A stretch of 33,836 nucleotides of DNA from Actinomycetes bacterium (GCA_021787035.1 JAJYMM010000234.1:1-33836); one strand, 5' to 3'; shown: positions 16,511 through 24,184, counted from the stretch's first letter. Numbers and translations: made by a program. Notes: generated from the letters alone by a model not told the origin.

Positions 16511-16539
16511 TTGACAGTCTACCAGGCAACTTGTAAAGT
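16511..16539 (+). promoter_or_regulatory. Sigma70-like promoter of the sugar ABC operon
   Basis: A perfect TTGACA (16511-16516) and TAAAGT (16534-16539) are separated by exactly 17 bp. Transcription would begin near 16546, leaving a leader of about 65 bases before the ATG at 16612. The inverted repeat GCACCG-CCTT-CGGTGC at 16560-16575 lies early in that leader and is a second possible operator or a 5' hairpin. Confidence 0.7.
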
Positions 16540-16611
16540 ACGGCAGTAAGAAAACCTTTGCACCGCCTTCGGTGCCTAGGCCAGGGGACGAGGGACAGGA
16601 AGGAGTCTCAG

Positions 16612-17919
16612 ATGTCCGTAACCATGAGGCGTCGTCTGCCGGAGCACTTTCCCGGACGACCAGGCAAGACCCTGTCGCGTCGGTCGGCGCGAAGTGCAAT
16701 GGCGGTGCTAGGCACCGCTTCGGTCCTCCTCGGATCTACGGCGTTGCCGGGCCAGGTAGCCAGTGCAAGCGCCCAGGCAAACACCGTAACAATAACTATC
16801 GGCTACTCGGCTGGTACGGGCGATACGTACTACACCAATGAGTTTGCTGCGGCCGAGAAGGCGATGCCATCGATCAAGATCAAGCCGGTCGTGTACCCCA
16901 CCTACGACGAGCAGTTGGCGGAGATGCCGGCTGAAGCGGCAGCGGGGACGCTGCCCGACATAATCGTATGGGACAACTCCGCACCCGTGGGCCAGTACGC
17001 TGCCGAGAAGGCCATCCAACCGCTCTCGGCGTACGTCTCGCCCAACCGCGTCAACTTGAACCTCTTCCCAAAGGCGCTGGTCCAGGCGTGGACCTATGGA
17101 GGGAAGCTTTACGGCATACCCCTCTACCTGCAGGACTCGGCAATGGTTTACAACCTCTCGATGCTCCACAAAGCAGGCATAAAGACCCTCCCAACAACGA
17201 CGGCGCAGCTGGAAAGTGATGCCGTCACCGTCCACGATAAGACGGGCAAGGCGGGTCTTACGATCCTCCCGAACCTGTTCCACTTGACGCAGTACGTCCT
17301 CGCGTTCGGGGGCGGCTGGCACTTCGGCAAGACGATCGACTCTGCTCAAAACGTGGCTGGCCTTCAGTTCCTCGTCAAGGTCTTCACCAAGGAGAAGGCG
17401 GGGGTGCTCCCAGCGGCAGTCGGGGCTACATGGGACGGCCAAGTGGTTGCCGAAAACGATGCGGCCATGTCGGATGGAGGGCCGTGGTACATCTCGTTCA
17501 TGAAGGCGACGGCGCCCAAGGTCGATTATGTGCTCAGGCCGATCCCGACGAGCAGTGGTGGTCACTTCGTCGTGACCTACGGCGGCGCGTACAGCGTCAC
17601 GTCCTCTGACAAAGACCCCGCTCTGGCCATGCACCTGCTCGCATTGTTGGGCGGCATGGCGGCGGACCGCGCAATGGTGACGTCCGCGCTCGGCTTCGTA
17701 CCGGCCATGACGCAGTTCCTCTCCTCGTACCGGGCCCTTTACCCGAAGTACGACGGGATCACCAACGCCGACCTCGCCCACGGCAAGACGCTTCAGTACC
17801 CCCCGAAGACTATCCAGTTCGGCAACGCGCTCACTAACGGATTCGAGCAGATCGTCGACACCGGGTCAGGTTCGGTCAGCGCGCTGCTCGCGAAGCTCCA
17901 GAAACAATACGGGAGCTAG
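16612..17919 (+). CDS. Sugar ABC transporter substrate-binding protein
   Basis: A 435-aa family-1 extracellular solute-binding protein. The start ATG 16612 follows AAGGAG with six-base spacing. Residues 1-50 form a signal sequence with SRRSAR before the hydrophobic core (AMAVLGTASVLLGSTAL), which could be a Tat signal. There is no lipobox Cys, which is unusual for a Gram-positive binding protein, so retention at the membrane is not explained. The mature part starts VTITIGYSAGTGD and shows the usual features: EMPAEAAAGTLPDIIVWDN, YGGKLYGIPLYLQDSAMVYN, AMSDGGPWYI and TYGGAYSVTSSDKDP. It should capture a mono- or oligosaccharide for the two permeases downstream. Confidence 0.95.
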   Translation: MSVTMRRRLPEHFPGRPGKTLSRRSARSAMAVLGTASVLLGSTALPGQVASASAQANTVTITIGYSAGTGDTYYTNEFAAAEKAMPSIKIKPVVYPTYDEQLAEMPAEAAAGTLPDIIVWDNSAPVGQYAAEKAIQPLSAYVSPNRVNLNLFPKALVQAWTYGGKLYGIPLYLQDSAMVYNLSMLHKAGIKTLPTTTAQLESDAVTVHDKTGKAGLTILPNLFHLTQYVLAFGGGWHFGKTIDSAQNVAGLQFLVKVFTKEKAGVLPAAVGATWDGQVVAENDAAMSDGGPWYISFMKATAPKVDYVLRPIPTSSGGHFVVTYGGAYSVTSSDKDPALAMHLLALLGGMAADRAMVTSALGFVPAMTQFLSSYRALYPKYDGITNADLAHGKTLQYPPKTIQFGNALTNGFEQIVDTGSGSVSALLAKLQKQYGS

Positions 17920-17930
17920 GAAACGACATT

Positions 17931-17971
17931 GGCGTGGTGCGCCGAGCCGCTTAGCCACGGCGCACCACGCC
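17931..17971 (+). promoter_or_regulatory. Strong intergenic hairpin between binding-protein and permease genes
   Basis: GGCGTGGTGCGCCG at 17931-17944 pairs perfectly with 17958-17971 around a 13-base loop. It ends nine bases before the permease ATG, and no Shine-Dalgarno is visible in those nine bases. Such hairpins often protect the binding-protein mRNA from decay or limit read-through and so raise binding-protein dosage. The closeness to the start suggests it may also reduce permease translation. Confidence 0.75.
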
Positions 17972-17980
17972 ACCTATGCG

Positions 17981-18949
17981 ATGAAACTGGAGAGCCTGGA
18001 CCACGAGGTCAGAACTGCGCGCGGGAGGCCACGCCCAGTCCACAGACGGGCGCGTCGCGTCGCCCACCTCCTACGTTTGACCAGGGAGTGGCTGGCGGCC
18101 TACTCGCTCGTAGGCCCGGCACTCGCCCTGCTCGGGTTCTGGTTCATCTACCCGATCATCGACTCGGTGGTGCTCAGCTTCCAGAGCGTCGATGAGTTCC
18201 ACTTCGGCCAGCGGTCGTTCATCGGGCTTCACAACTTCAACCAGCTCTTGCACGACCCGGCGTTTTCCCATTCGCTCGGGATCACCCTGTTCTTTGTCGT
18301 CCTCGTCGTCCCGGCTCAGACCCTCCTGGCCATCGTCATCGCTTCTGTGATGCAGAGCGTCGGGCTGGGGAGGTCCGCCTTCCGCACAGCATTCTTTGTC
18401 CCCTACATGACTTCTACGGTGGCTGTGACGACTGTCTTCATGAAGCTCTTTGTCGCGGGAGGGCCGCTCGCGAACTTCGCCGCCTACTTCCACGTCCCAG
18501 ACACGACCTGGTACGCGAGCGTGCAGTTGGCACTCCCCTTCCTTGTCATCGTCTATGTCTACATGTACATCGGGCTCTACGTGGTCGTCTTTTCGAGCGG
18601 CTTGGAGCAGATCCCCACGTCCCTGTACGAGGCAGCTGAAGTCGACGGGGCAGGACCGCTCCAACGGTTCCGTTACGTCACGGTACCGAGCCTCCGGCCC
18701 TTCGTCACCTTCGTCGTCGTAGCGGGCCTGATCCAGGCAGTGCAAATCTTCGACCAGGCATACGTGGTGGCAGGCGGGCAGATCCTGGGGAGCCCGGCGG
18801 GTGCCACTTCGACGCTCGTGATCTTCATCTATCAGCAGGCGTTCCGTCTCAATGACTTGGGCTATGGGAGCGCGGCGGGCGTCGTCCTGCTCGTAATAGT
18901 GTTCCTGGGGACGGTGGTCACACGCCGGCTCCTGCCGGACCGCTCATGA
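17981..18949 (+). CDS. ABC sugar permease, MalF/UgpA type
   Basis: A 322-aa inner-membrane protein with six predicted helices, the first at about 38-58 (LVGPALALLGFWFIYPIIDS). The cytoplasmic coupling (EAA) loop is EAAEVDGAGPLQRFRYVTVP, which docks onto the ATPase. The N-terminus is basic (RTARGRPRPVHRRARR). Other typical pieces are FFVPYMTSTVAVTTVF and FIYQQAFRLNDLGYGSA. It pairs with the next gene to form the transmembrane channel. The ATG at 17981 is preceded by a stable hairpin and has no good Shine-Dalgarno. Its stop overlaps the following ATG (ATGA). Confidence 0.95.
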   Translation: MKLESLDHEVRTARGRPRPVHRRARRVAHLLRLTREWLAAYSLVGPALALLGFWFIYPIIDSVVLSFQSVDEFHFGQRSFIGLHNFNQLLHDPAFSHSLGITLFFVVLVVPAQTLLAIVIASVMQSVGLGRSAFRTAFFVPYMTSTVAVTTVFMKLFVAGGPLANFAAYFHVPDTTWYASVQLALPFLVIVYVYMYIGLYVVVFSSGLEQIPTSLYEAAEVDGAGPLQRFRYVTVPSLRPFVTFVVVAGLIQAVQIFDQAYVVAGGQILGSPAGATSTLVIFIYQQAFRLNDLGYGSAAGVVLLVIVFLGTVVTRRLLPDRS

Positions 18950-19788
18950 CATCTCTCACCTGGGGGCACTCCCGCCGGCGCCGTCATGTCGCCACTTGGA
19001 TCAAATACGGCTTCCTAGTGTCCAGTTCGCTTGTCATGATAGCCCCGTTGCTCTTCGCCCTATACACATCCCTCGAGTCCCCACCGGATTACCTCCACTG
19101 GGTAGCGCCCACAGCGCTCACATTGTCCAACTACCGTTACGTTATCGACAACGCTCCTATTGCTCGTTGGTACTTCAACACCGCGTTTATCACCGTCGGC
19201 GTCATGGTAGGAGCTGTCGTCGTTAACACTATGGCCGGGTACGCCCTCGCCCGCCTCAGGTTCCCTGGAAGGACGGTAAGTTTCCTCGTCGTGCTCGGGG
19301 TCCTCATGGTGCCCCTTCAGGCCATCCTCATTCCCCTGTACCTGCTGGTCGCCCAGCTCGGGTGGCTCAATTCTTACCAGTCCCTTATCGTGCCGTTCAT
19401 GGCCAACCCGTTCCTTATATTCCTGATGCGCCAGTCCTTCGTCGGCCTCCCAAGGGATATCGAAGATTCGGCCGCGATCGACGGCGCCGGGAGGTTCCGG
19501 ACGTTCCTTCGCATCGCAGTACCGCTCACGATGTCTGGCATCGCGACTCAAGCTGTCCTGGCGGGGACCTGGACCTGGAACAGTTTCATGGTGCCGGTGA
19601 CATTCACGACCAACCCCAGCTACTTCGTGCTGACCGTTGGCCTCAACACGCTACAGTCACAGTTCTATACCCTCCAGACCGTACAGATGGCCGGGGTAGT
19701 CCTCCTTACCGTGCCCGTTATTGCCATGTTTCTCTTCTTCCAGCGCTTGATCGTGCCGAGCTTCGCGACTGCCGGCATCAAAGGTTAA
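18946..19788 (+). CDS. ABC sugar permease, MalG/UgpE type
   Basis: A 280-aa protein with six predicted helices, starting at ATG 18946 with a 4-bp ATGA overlap that implies translational coupling to the first permease. Diagnostic features are MAGYALARLRFPGR before the third helix, VPLQAILIPLYLLVAQLGWLNSY, and the EAA loop in DIEDSAAIDGAGRFRTFLRIAVP. The family members form the second half of carbohydrate-uptake CUT1 channels. No ATP-binding gene follows; CUT1 importers in actinobacteria frequently share a single MsmK-type ATPase encoded elsewhere. Confidence 0.95.
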   Translation: MTSLTWGHSRRRRHVATWIKYGFLVSSSLVMIAPLLFALYTSLESPPDYLHWVAPTALTLSNYRYVIDNAPIARWYFNTAFITVGVMVGAVVVNTMAGYALARLRFPGRTVSFLVVLGVLMVPLQAILIPLYLLVAQLGWLNSYQSLIVPFMANPFLIFLMRQSFVGLPRDIEDSAAIDGAGRFRTFLRIAVPLTMSGIATQAVLAGTWTWNSFMVPVTFTTNPSYFVLTVGLNTLQSQFYTLQTVQMAGVVLLTVPVIAMFLFFQRLIVPSFATAGIKG

Positions 19789-19797
19789 GGACCCCGG

Positions 19798-22026
19798 TTG
19801 CCAAAGCACCAGGGCTCGCCCGCAATGCCGGCCACGCCGAGCTGTCCGGCCACGGCCATATCTCTTTCCGCCGCCACAGCTCCTGCCGCGGTCCAGCCAC
19901 TTCCGCTCAGCACCCGGGTTGGCGCGCGCCCGCGCTTTGGCGTGCGCGTCGTCGCCATGGGCTCCGACTGGGCTGAGCCCTCTCCACTTGGAGTTTTCCT
20001 AGGCCCGGGCCGTGCCCGGGCGCGTTGGCGGGCTTATGACGAGGTCGTAGCAGCACCCAACGGGTTCGCCGGCAGGGCAACCGTTGCGATCAGCCCGCGG
20101 ACGTCGCTCTTCGTGACGGACACCTGGCGCTCGGGCGATCGGGACGTCACGGTAGAGCGCGAAGTCACCGTCCGCGGTGGAGAAGAGGGGGGCTTCATGT
20201 CAGCGCTGCTGCTGGCACGGCGGTTCGCCGCCGGCTGGGGTGAGGTGACCCCTTTCGCTCCGGGCGCTGTCTATGGTGACAGCGAGCCGGTGCCGCCGCT
20301 TTCCGCTGCCAGCCCGCAGTCTCGGCGCGGGGGCGCAGGTTATGTGCTTGTCCGCGAAGACCGCTTGGCTGCTCCGATGTTCGCGGTCGGTTACCCCGAC
20401 GGCATCTGGATGGGCGTCTTTCATTGCCCGGGTGGCGCTCAGACCACGGTCGCTGACGGCGACCGCAACGCGGGGGGCGACGACCTCGTGGACCAGCGTT
20501 TCGGCTTCGCTTCTTTGGGCGGTATCGACAGGTCACGGCGGGTGCACCTCGGCGCGTTCTTTCCCGGCACAGAGGGCCCGGTTACCTACGGCGCCAGCGG
20601 TGTCCCCCTTCGCCAGTACAAGAGGTGGCGGCGGAGGTTCCACCCGCTGGTCGGGGGCTTGGAACACCGCTACCGGCTCGTTTTCACTTGGGGTACAGCT
20701 GCGACACCTGCTCGGTTGTTCACGGACGCGTGGCGCTGGGCGTGGGAGGCGCTCTCACCCGAAGTCGTGCCTGTAGATGACGGCGAAGTGGTAAGGGTGA
20801 GCACGTCAGTATTGGCTGGCCAGGTGAAGACGAACGGCAAGTTGACAGGGGTCCCTATCGAAGTCAGCGCTGTCACCGGCGCAACAGCTCCGAGAGCGCC
20901 TGCCATCATGGGTTTCGTGGGCGCCAATACAGACGCCGCCTATGTACTGCTGCGCATGGGAGCCTCAGTCGGGGGCCACGAAGGCGCTAAGTACGCATCT
21001 CTCGGCGAGCGCATCATGGACTCGTTTACCCTGCTTGACTTCGACCCTCCAACTGGGGAAGGTTTCGACCTCGTCTCGGGACGGCTCCGAACTTACCGCA
21101 AGATCAAGGGCAGGCCGGCCGTCTACATGCGCTCGATAGCCGACGGCTGCGCGGGTGCACTGAAAGCGTGGGCGTTCGAGGCTGAGAACGGCAACGAAAG
21201 AGCCCCTTGGCTGGCCTGGGCACAGGCCGGGGCGGACTGGCTGGTGTCGGCCCAGGGCCTGGACGGCTCCCTGCCAAGGGCCTGGGAGGCCGGGTCCGGC
21301 AGGGTGCTTGACAGCTCGAAAACGGCCAGCCACATTTCTGTAGCCTTCCTCGCCCGTGTCGCGAGCGCGACCGGCAAGACCTCGTACTTGGACGCAGCAG
21401 CCCGCGCGGCCGAGTTCTCTTGGTCCGTCGGCGGGAGCCGCGCCTGTTTCGCCGGGGCCACGCTTGACAACCCCGATGTCGTCGACAAGGAAGCCGCCAT
21501 CTTCGCCCTGGAGGGCTTCCTTGAACTGTACAGGGCAACCGGCGAGCCGCTGTGGCTGGAACGGGCGCTTGTTGCGGCGTCGATAGCCGAGACGTGGATC
21601 TACAGCTGGGACGTCTCTATGCCGGTCGACGCCGACCAGAGCGACCTCCATTGGAAGCCAGGCGTGCCCACGGTCGGCCAGCAGCTGATCGCCACAGGTG
21701 TCTCGACATGTGACGGCTTCCTCGCCGTCAACGCGGCGTCGTTCGCCTGCCTTTACCGCCTTACGGGTGATGAGCACTTCCTCGAGGTGGCCCGCGTGGT
21801 GACGCACGGGACCAAGGCCATGCTCGCGCTGCCTGGGCGGACCTTCGACTTACAAGGGCCGGGCTGGCAACAAGAGCACTGGTGTTTCGCCGTCCCCCGT
21901 GGGCGGGGTCTCACCCGCGACTGGCTTCCTTGGGTGGCAGTTGCCAACATCGAAGGGGTACTTCGGATCTACGACCTGGGCGAACCCCTGGCGAAGCTCG
22001 TCCTCGGCCGCGTGGGTGAAGCCTAA
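19798..22026 (+). CDS. Uncharacterised 742-aa protein, predicted (alpha/alpha)-barrel carbohydrate-active enzyme
   Basis: The start is TTG 19798, nine bases after the permease stop, with TAAGGA just upstream, so it is probably coupled. No signal peptide is evident and the enzyme should act in the cytoplasm on imported substrate. Residues about 40-350 are beta-rich (GRATVAISPRTSLFVTDTWR, REVTVRGGEEGG, RYRLVFTWG) and resemble an N-terminal sandwich domain. Residues about 400-735 show regularly spaced helical hairpins: GALKAWAFEAENG, WLAWAQAGADWLVSAQGLDG, SHISVAFLARVASATGK, AAIFALEGFLELYRATGEPL, ALVAASIAETWIYSWDV, FLAVNAASFACLYRLTGDEH. That is the pattern of six-hairpin glycosidases and polysaccharide lyases. 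I cannot identify the family; acidic candidates such as DADQSD near 615-620 are unproven. Confidence 0.85.
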   Translation: MPKHQGSPAMPATPSCPATAISLSAATAPAAVQPLPLSTRVGARPRFGVRVVAMGSDWAEPSPLGVFLGPGRARARWRAYDEVVAAPNGFAGRATVAISPRTSLFVTDTWRSGDRDVTVEREVTVRGGEEGGFMSALLLARRFAAGWGEVTPFAPGAVYGDSEPVPPLSAASPQSRRGGAGYVLVREDRLAAPMFAVGYPDGIWMGVFHCPGGAQTTVADGDRNAGGDDLVDQRFGFASLGGIDRSRRVHLGAFFPGTEGPVTYGASGVPLRQYKRWRRRFHPLVGGLEHRYRLVFTWGTAATPARLFTDAWRWAWEALSPEVVPVDDGEVVRVSTSVLAGQVKTNGKLTGVPIEVSAVTGATAPRAPAIMGFVGANTDAAYVLLRMGASVGGHEGAKYASLGERIMDSFTLLDFDPPTGEGFDLVSGRLRTYRKIKGRPAVYMRSIADGCAGALKAWAFEAENGNERAPWLAWAQAGADWLVSAQGLDGSLPRAWEAGSGRVLDSSKTASHISVAFLARVASATGKTSYLDAAARAAEFSWSVGGSRACFAGATLDNPDVVDKEAAIFALEGFLELYRATGEPLWLERALVAASIAETWIYSWDVSMPVDADQSDLHWKPGVPTVGQQLIATGVSTCDGFLAVNAASFACLYRLTGDEHFLEVARVVTHGTKAMLALPGRTFDLQGPGWQQEHWCFAVPRGRGLTRDWLPWVAVANIEGVLRIYDLGEPLAKLVLGRVGEA

Positions 22027-22102
22027 CAGCGGGCCCGAGTGGCACCGGACGCGGGGATGCACGCCTCTTCGACCTGTGCCCACAGTGCTCTCGGTTAAGT
22101 AG

Positions 22103-22388
22103 CGGGTGGAAGTCCTTGGGCCAGGCGGCCCAGCGGCCCTTCAGCGCAATGACCGAGTGGACGGCTGCGTCTGTGGGTTGGTTTCCTACGTCGTGCTCAA
22201 GATCCTCGCCTTCCAGGACCGCCATGAGGACAAAGACGCTTAGGACCTGATCTTCTGCCTGCTGAATTTCGGCGACGGACCGCAGTCCGCGGGTAGAGAA
22301 GCTGCACACAGCTCCGTGTCGGTACCGGCGTGAGGCCGTGGCAACCGTGCGGGCCTTTCTCGCCGCGTCTGAAGCGGTGGCCCTGTAA
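22103..22388 (+). pseudogene. Nucleotidyltransferase-like C-terminal remnant (AbiEii-type?)
   Basis: A plus-strand frame reads CGLVSYVVLKILAFQDRHED, then KDA, a TAG stop, and DLIFCLLNFGDGPQSAG. Homologues of this pattern carry LKxxAFxDRxxxKDAYDL, so the stop most simply replaces Tyr (TAC to TAG). A frameshift follows, after which REAVATVRAFLAASEAVAL runs to TAA at 22386. The upstream catalytic part is lost, with another stop at 22100. The LK...R...KDAYDL motif is the C-terminal signature of uncharacterised nucleotidyltransferases related to the AbiEii type; the exact family is uncertain. It stands directly before the broken KAP NTPase and probably shared its operon. Confidence 0.6.
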
Positions 22389-22405
22389 CCAAGGAAGCAA
22401 CTCCG

Positions 22406-22924
22406 ATGGCGGCCGTTGATCCGTTCGACACGGCGAGAGCAGCTAAGGAGGCCAGTGCCGCCGATCGGCCCATCGAGCCCCTCGCCGAGGAAACCATGGG
22501 ACGCCGCACGTCCGCCGAACATCTCGCCCGTGACCTGTTGGCAGCGCCCCCAGCAGGCTTCGTCGTGGCGCTTACAAGACCGTGGGGCAGCGGCAAGACG
22601 TCGACACCCTGGACATGGCCGCGGGCGCCATCGGCGACGGGGCGGTTCACTTCAGACCCTGGATGTTGTCAGGAACCTAGGCACTCGTCGCCGCGCTTTT
22701 CACCGAGCTGTCCAAGCAGTTACCGCGAAGGCGGGCCATCGGCAAGAAGAACGCCAAGAACATCGCCACCTTCGGTCAGTTGCTCTCTCCGGTTGCCGGA
22801 CTGGCCCACGCGAGTGGAGCGGTAAACGTGGCCACCGGGATCGTGCCGAGGGCGGCCTCGGGCCCCTCTGTGGTCGAGGAGCACGAAGCGCTCCGTCGAG
22901 AGCTGGCGAGGTTGGCGCTCCGTA
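22406..22924 (+). pseudogene. KAP-type P-loop NTPase, frameshifted and truncated
   Basis: From ATG 22406 the frame reads DRPIEPLAEETMGRRTSAEH, then LARDLLAAPPAGFVVALTRP and the Walker A WGSGKTS, the usual start of a KAP-family NTPase. A frameshift inside or just after Walker A (near 22600) moves the homology to another frame: LDMAAGAIGDGAVHFRPWML, SGT, a TAG stop where family members have Glu, then ALVAALFTELSKQLPRRRA. This continues as GQLLSPVAGLAHASGAVN and VVEEHEALRRELARLA. The sequence then ends, before the Walker B DDLDR region, about 125 bp upstream of vapB. Three independent lesions show a dead gene. KAP NTPases are often membrane-linked and occur in defence islands. Confidence 0.75.
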
Positions 22925-23013
22925 ATGGTTGTTGGGCTACCGGCCCCCGGACCGGAAGGCGTGTGTGCCTGGACGGGCCCCTCTCGGCTCCGGGAGGGGG
23001 CACCGCCACAACG

Positions 23014-23042
23014 GTATATACGTGACCGAGGTCGTATATACT
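23014..23042 (+). promoter_or_regulatory. vapBC promoter/operator with paired GTATATAC palindromes
   Basis: The 8-bp self-palindrome GTATATAC occurs at 23014-23021 and 23034-23041, exactly 20 bp apart, about two helical turns. The second copy overlaps a TATACT -10 box (23037-23042). The predicted start of transcription, about seven bases later, falls on the GTG of vapB at 23049, and no Shine-Dalgarno precedes it, so the mRNA is probably leaderless. The spacing suits a ribbon-helix-helix VapB dimer pair for autorepression. Confidence 0.65.
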
Positions 23043-23048
23043 GGGGGT

Positions 23049-23243
23049 GTGGCAAAGCATTTGGTCGACCTGGACGAAGAGGCGCTAAGCAGAGCCCAAG
23101 CAGAGCTCGGTACGACAACGATCAAAGACACCGTCAATTTGGCTCTCGAGCGAGCCACCTCGAGCCGGCATCGGCGAGTGGTCGCCGCCCTGGATGTCCT
23201 AGCGAGGACTGACCTGGAGGACCGGTCCGAAGCATGGCGCTGA
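23049..23243 (+). CDS. vapB: VapB-type ribbon-helix-helix antitoxin
   Basis: A 64-aa antitoxin from GTG 23049. The N-terminal half (KHLVDLDEEALSRAQAELGT, then TTIKDTVNLALERA) is a beta strand followed by two helices of the RHH/MetJ-Arc fold used to bind the operator. The C-terminal half (ATSSRHRRVVAALDVLARTD) is an amphipathic toxin-wrapping tail. It overlaps the toxin gene by 10 bp, the usual coupling for type II pairs. It is likely translated from a leaderless message and represses its own promoter through the upstream palindromes. Confidence 0.9.
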   Translation: MAKHLVDLDEEALSRAQAELGTTTIKDTVNLALERATSSRHRRVVAALDVLARTDLEDRSEAWR

Positions 23244-23647
23244 GGTTCCTCGTCGACACCAGCGTCCTAAAACGCCTGGGGCACGACCAGGTCCGAGGGG
23301 TCATCGAGCCACTGGCGGACCGAGGAGAGCTCGGTCGGGCGAGCATCTGCGACCTTGAAGTCGGCTACTCCGCTCGCAACGCTGCCGAGTGGGACGAGCT
23401 GCTAAGAGCACTGAGAGCGTTCGCTCCGGTCGAGACCACAGCAGCCCACGTTGCCCGGGCGCTTCAGGTACAACGGCTCCTGGCCGGGCGCAGCAAGCGA
23501 GGCCGCAAAATCCCCGACCTCCTCGTCGCCGCAGCCGCCGAGGAGCTGTCCATCTCCGTGCTCCACTACGACGCCGACTTCGACCTCATCTCCGAAGTTA
23601 CCGGACAAGGCAGCCAATGGGTGGTACCCGCCGGGACTGTTGACTGA
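23234..23647 (+). CDS. vapC: VapC-type PIN-domain ribonuclease toxin
   Basis: A 137-aa PIN protein. The acidic residues expected for the metal site are present: Asp8 in FLVDTSVL, Glu42 in ICDLEVGYSA, Asp95 in KIPDLLVAAAAE, and Asp113/Asp117 in HYDADFDLIS. It therefore looks active. VapC toxins cut specific tRNAs or rRNA and are held in check by VapB; the target cannot be read here. ATG 23234 lies inside the vapB end. The pair is the only intact unit among the pseudogenes of this island, which suggests that addiction protects it. Confidence 0.93.
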   Translation: MALRFLVDTSVLKRLGHDQVRGVIEPLADRGELGRASICDLEVGYSARNAAEWDELLRALRAFAPVETTAAHVARALQVQRLLAGRSKRGRKIPDLLVAAAAEELSISVLHYDADFDLISEVTGQGSQWVVPAGTVD

Positions 23648-23743
23648 CCCCGGGGCATTCGATGACGATCGCCGCCCCCCGCTCGCATGGGAGGAATGGG
23701 GCGCGAACATGAGGGCTAACAGCTCCTTTATGGGAGGCCATGG

Positions 23744-24154
23744 CTAATAGCGCTCGTTTGGCGCAGATGGGACGACCCGTGCTTCTTCATGCAGCCAGGT
23801 CCGCACCGTCGTGTGGAAGGCGGTGGCGTCTTCAACCCACGGGAAGTGGCCGCTTCGCAGGATGGCACGCTGGCACCGAGGCAACGTCTTGACCATCCCG
23901 TCGACGGCTGCCAGGGGCCGAGGGTCGGCGGACCCCTGGACGACCAGGACGGGGCAGCGGAGCTCTGCCAGGCGGCTGTACCACTCGTCCGCGGTGGTCG
24001 CTTCGAGTTCGTGCGACTGGAGCCGGTTGCTCGTGTGGTTGACCGCGAAGCCAGCAGCGAGCATCTCCGCCGCCCGCTCCTCGCCAACAGTCCGGTCGCG
24101 GTAGTCGGTGACCCAGCGCAACCGGGTCCTTTCGCGCTCTTCGTCAGGCTCTCA
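23744..24154 (-). pseudogene. Alpha/beta hydrolase, N-terminally truncated
   Basis: The minus-strand frame holds the C-terminal half of an alpha/beta hydrolase. It has a cap-like RLRWVTDYRDRTVGEERAAE region, then LRCPVLVVQGSADPRPLAAV with the acid-residue Asp (GSADPRP) and AILRSGHFPWVED with the catalytic His. The N-terminal half, with the oxyanion loop and the nucleophile Ser (GxSxG), is absent: an in-frame stop at about 24152 closes the frame and the next upstream DNA is a hairpin and the MCP gene end. A TTG at 24121 could start a 125-aa protein, but without a nucleophile it cannot be a standard hydrolase. Confidence 0.7.
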
Positions 24155-24184
24155 CCCTGGGTTGGTCCAGTCTTGAGGACGCAA

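Noticed and set aside
16708..17781. 357-aa minus-strand frame inside the binding-protein gene
   Set aside because: Arg/Val/Asp-rich mirror of the real plus-strand gene, which has a Shine-Dalgarno, signal peptide and family motifs.
20965..21807. 280-aa minus-strand frame inside the 742-aa enzyme gene
   Set aside because: Arg/Gly-rich mirror frame; the plus-strand reading has regular helical-hairpin periodicity.
21911..22522. 203-aa minus-strand frame across the nucleotidyltransferase remnant
   Set aside because: Its most protein-like part is the mirror of the plus-strand LKxxAF..KDA-DL motif, which better explains the pattern.
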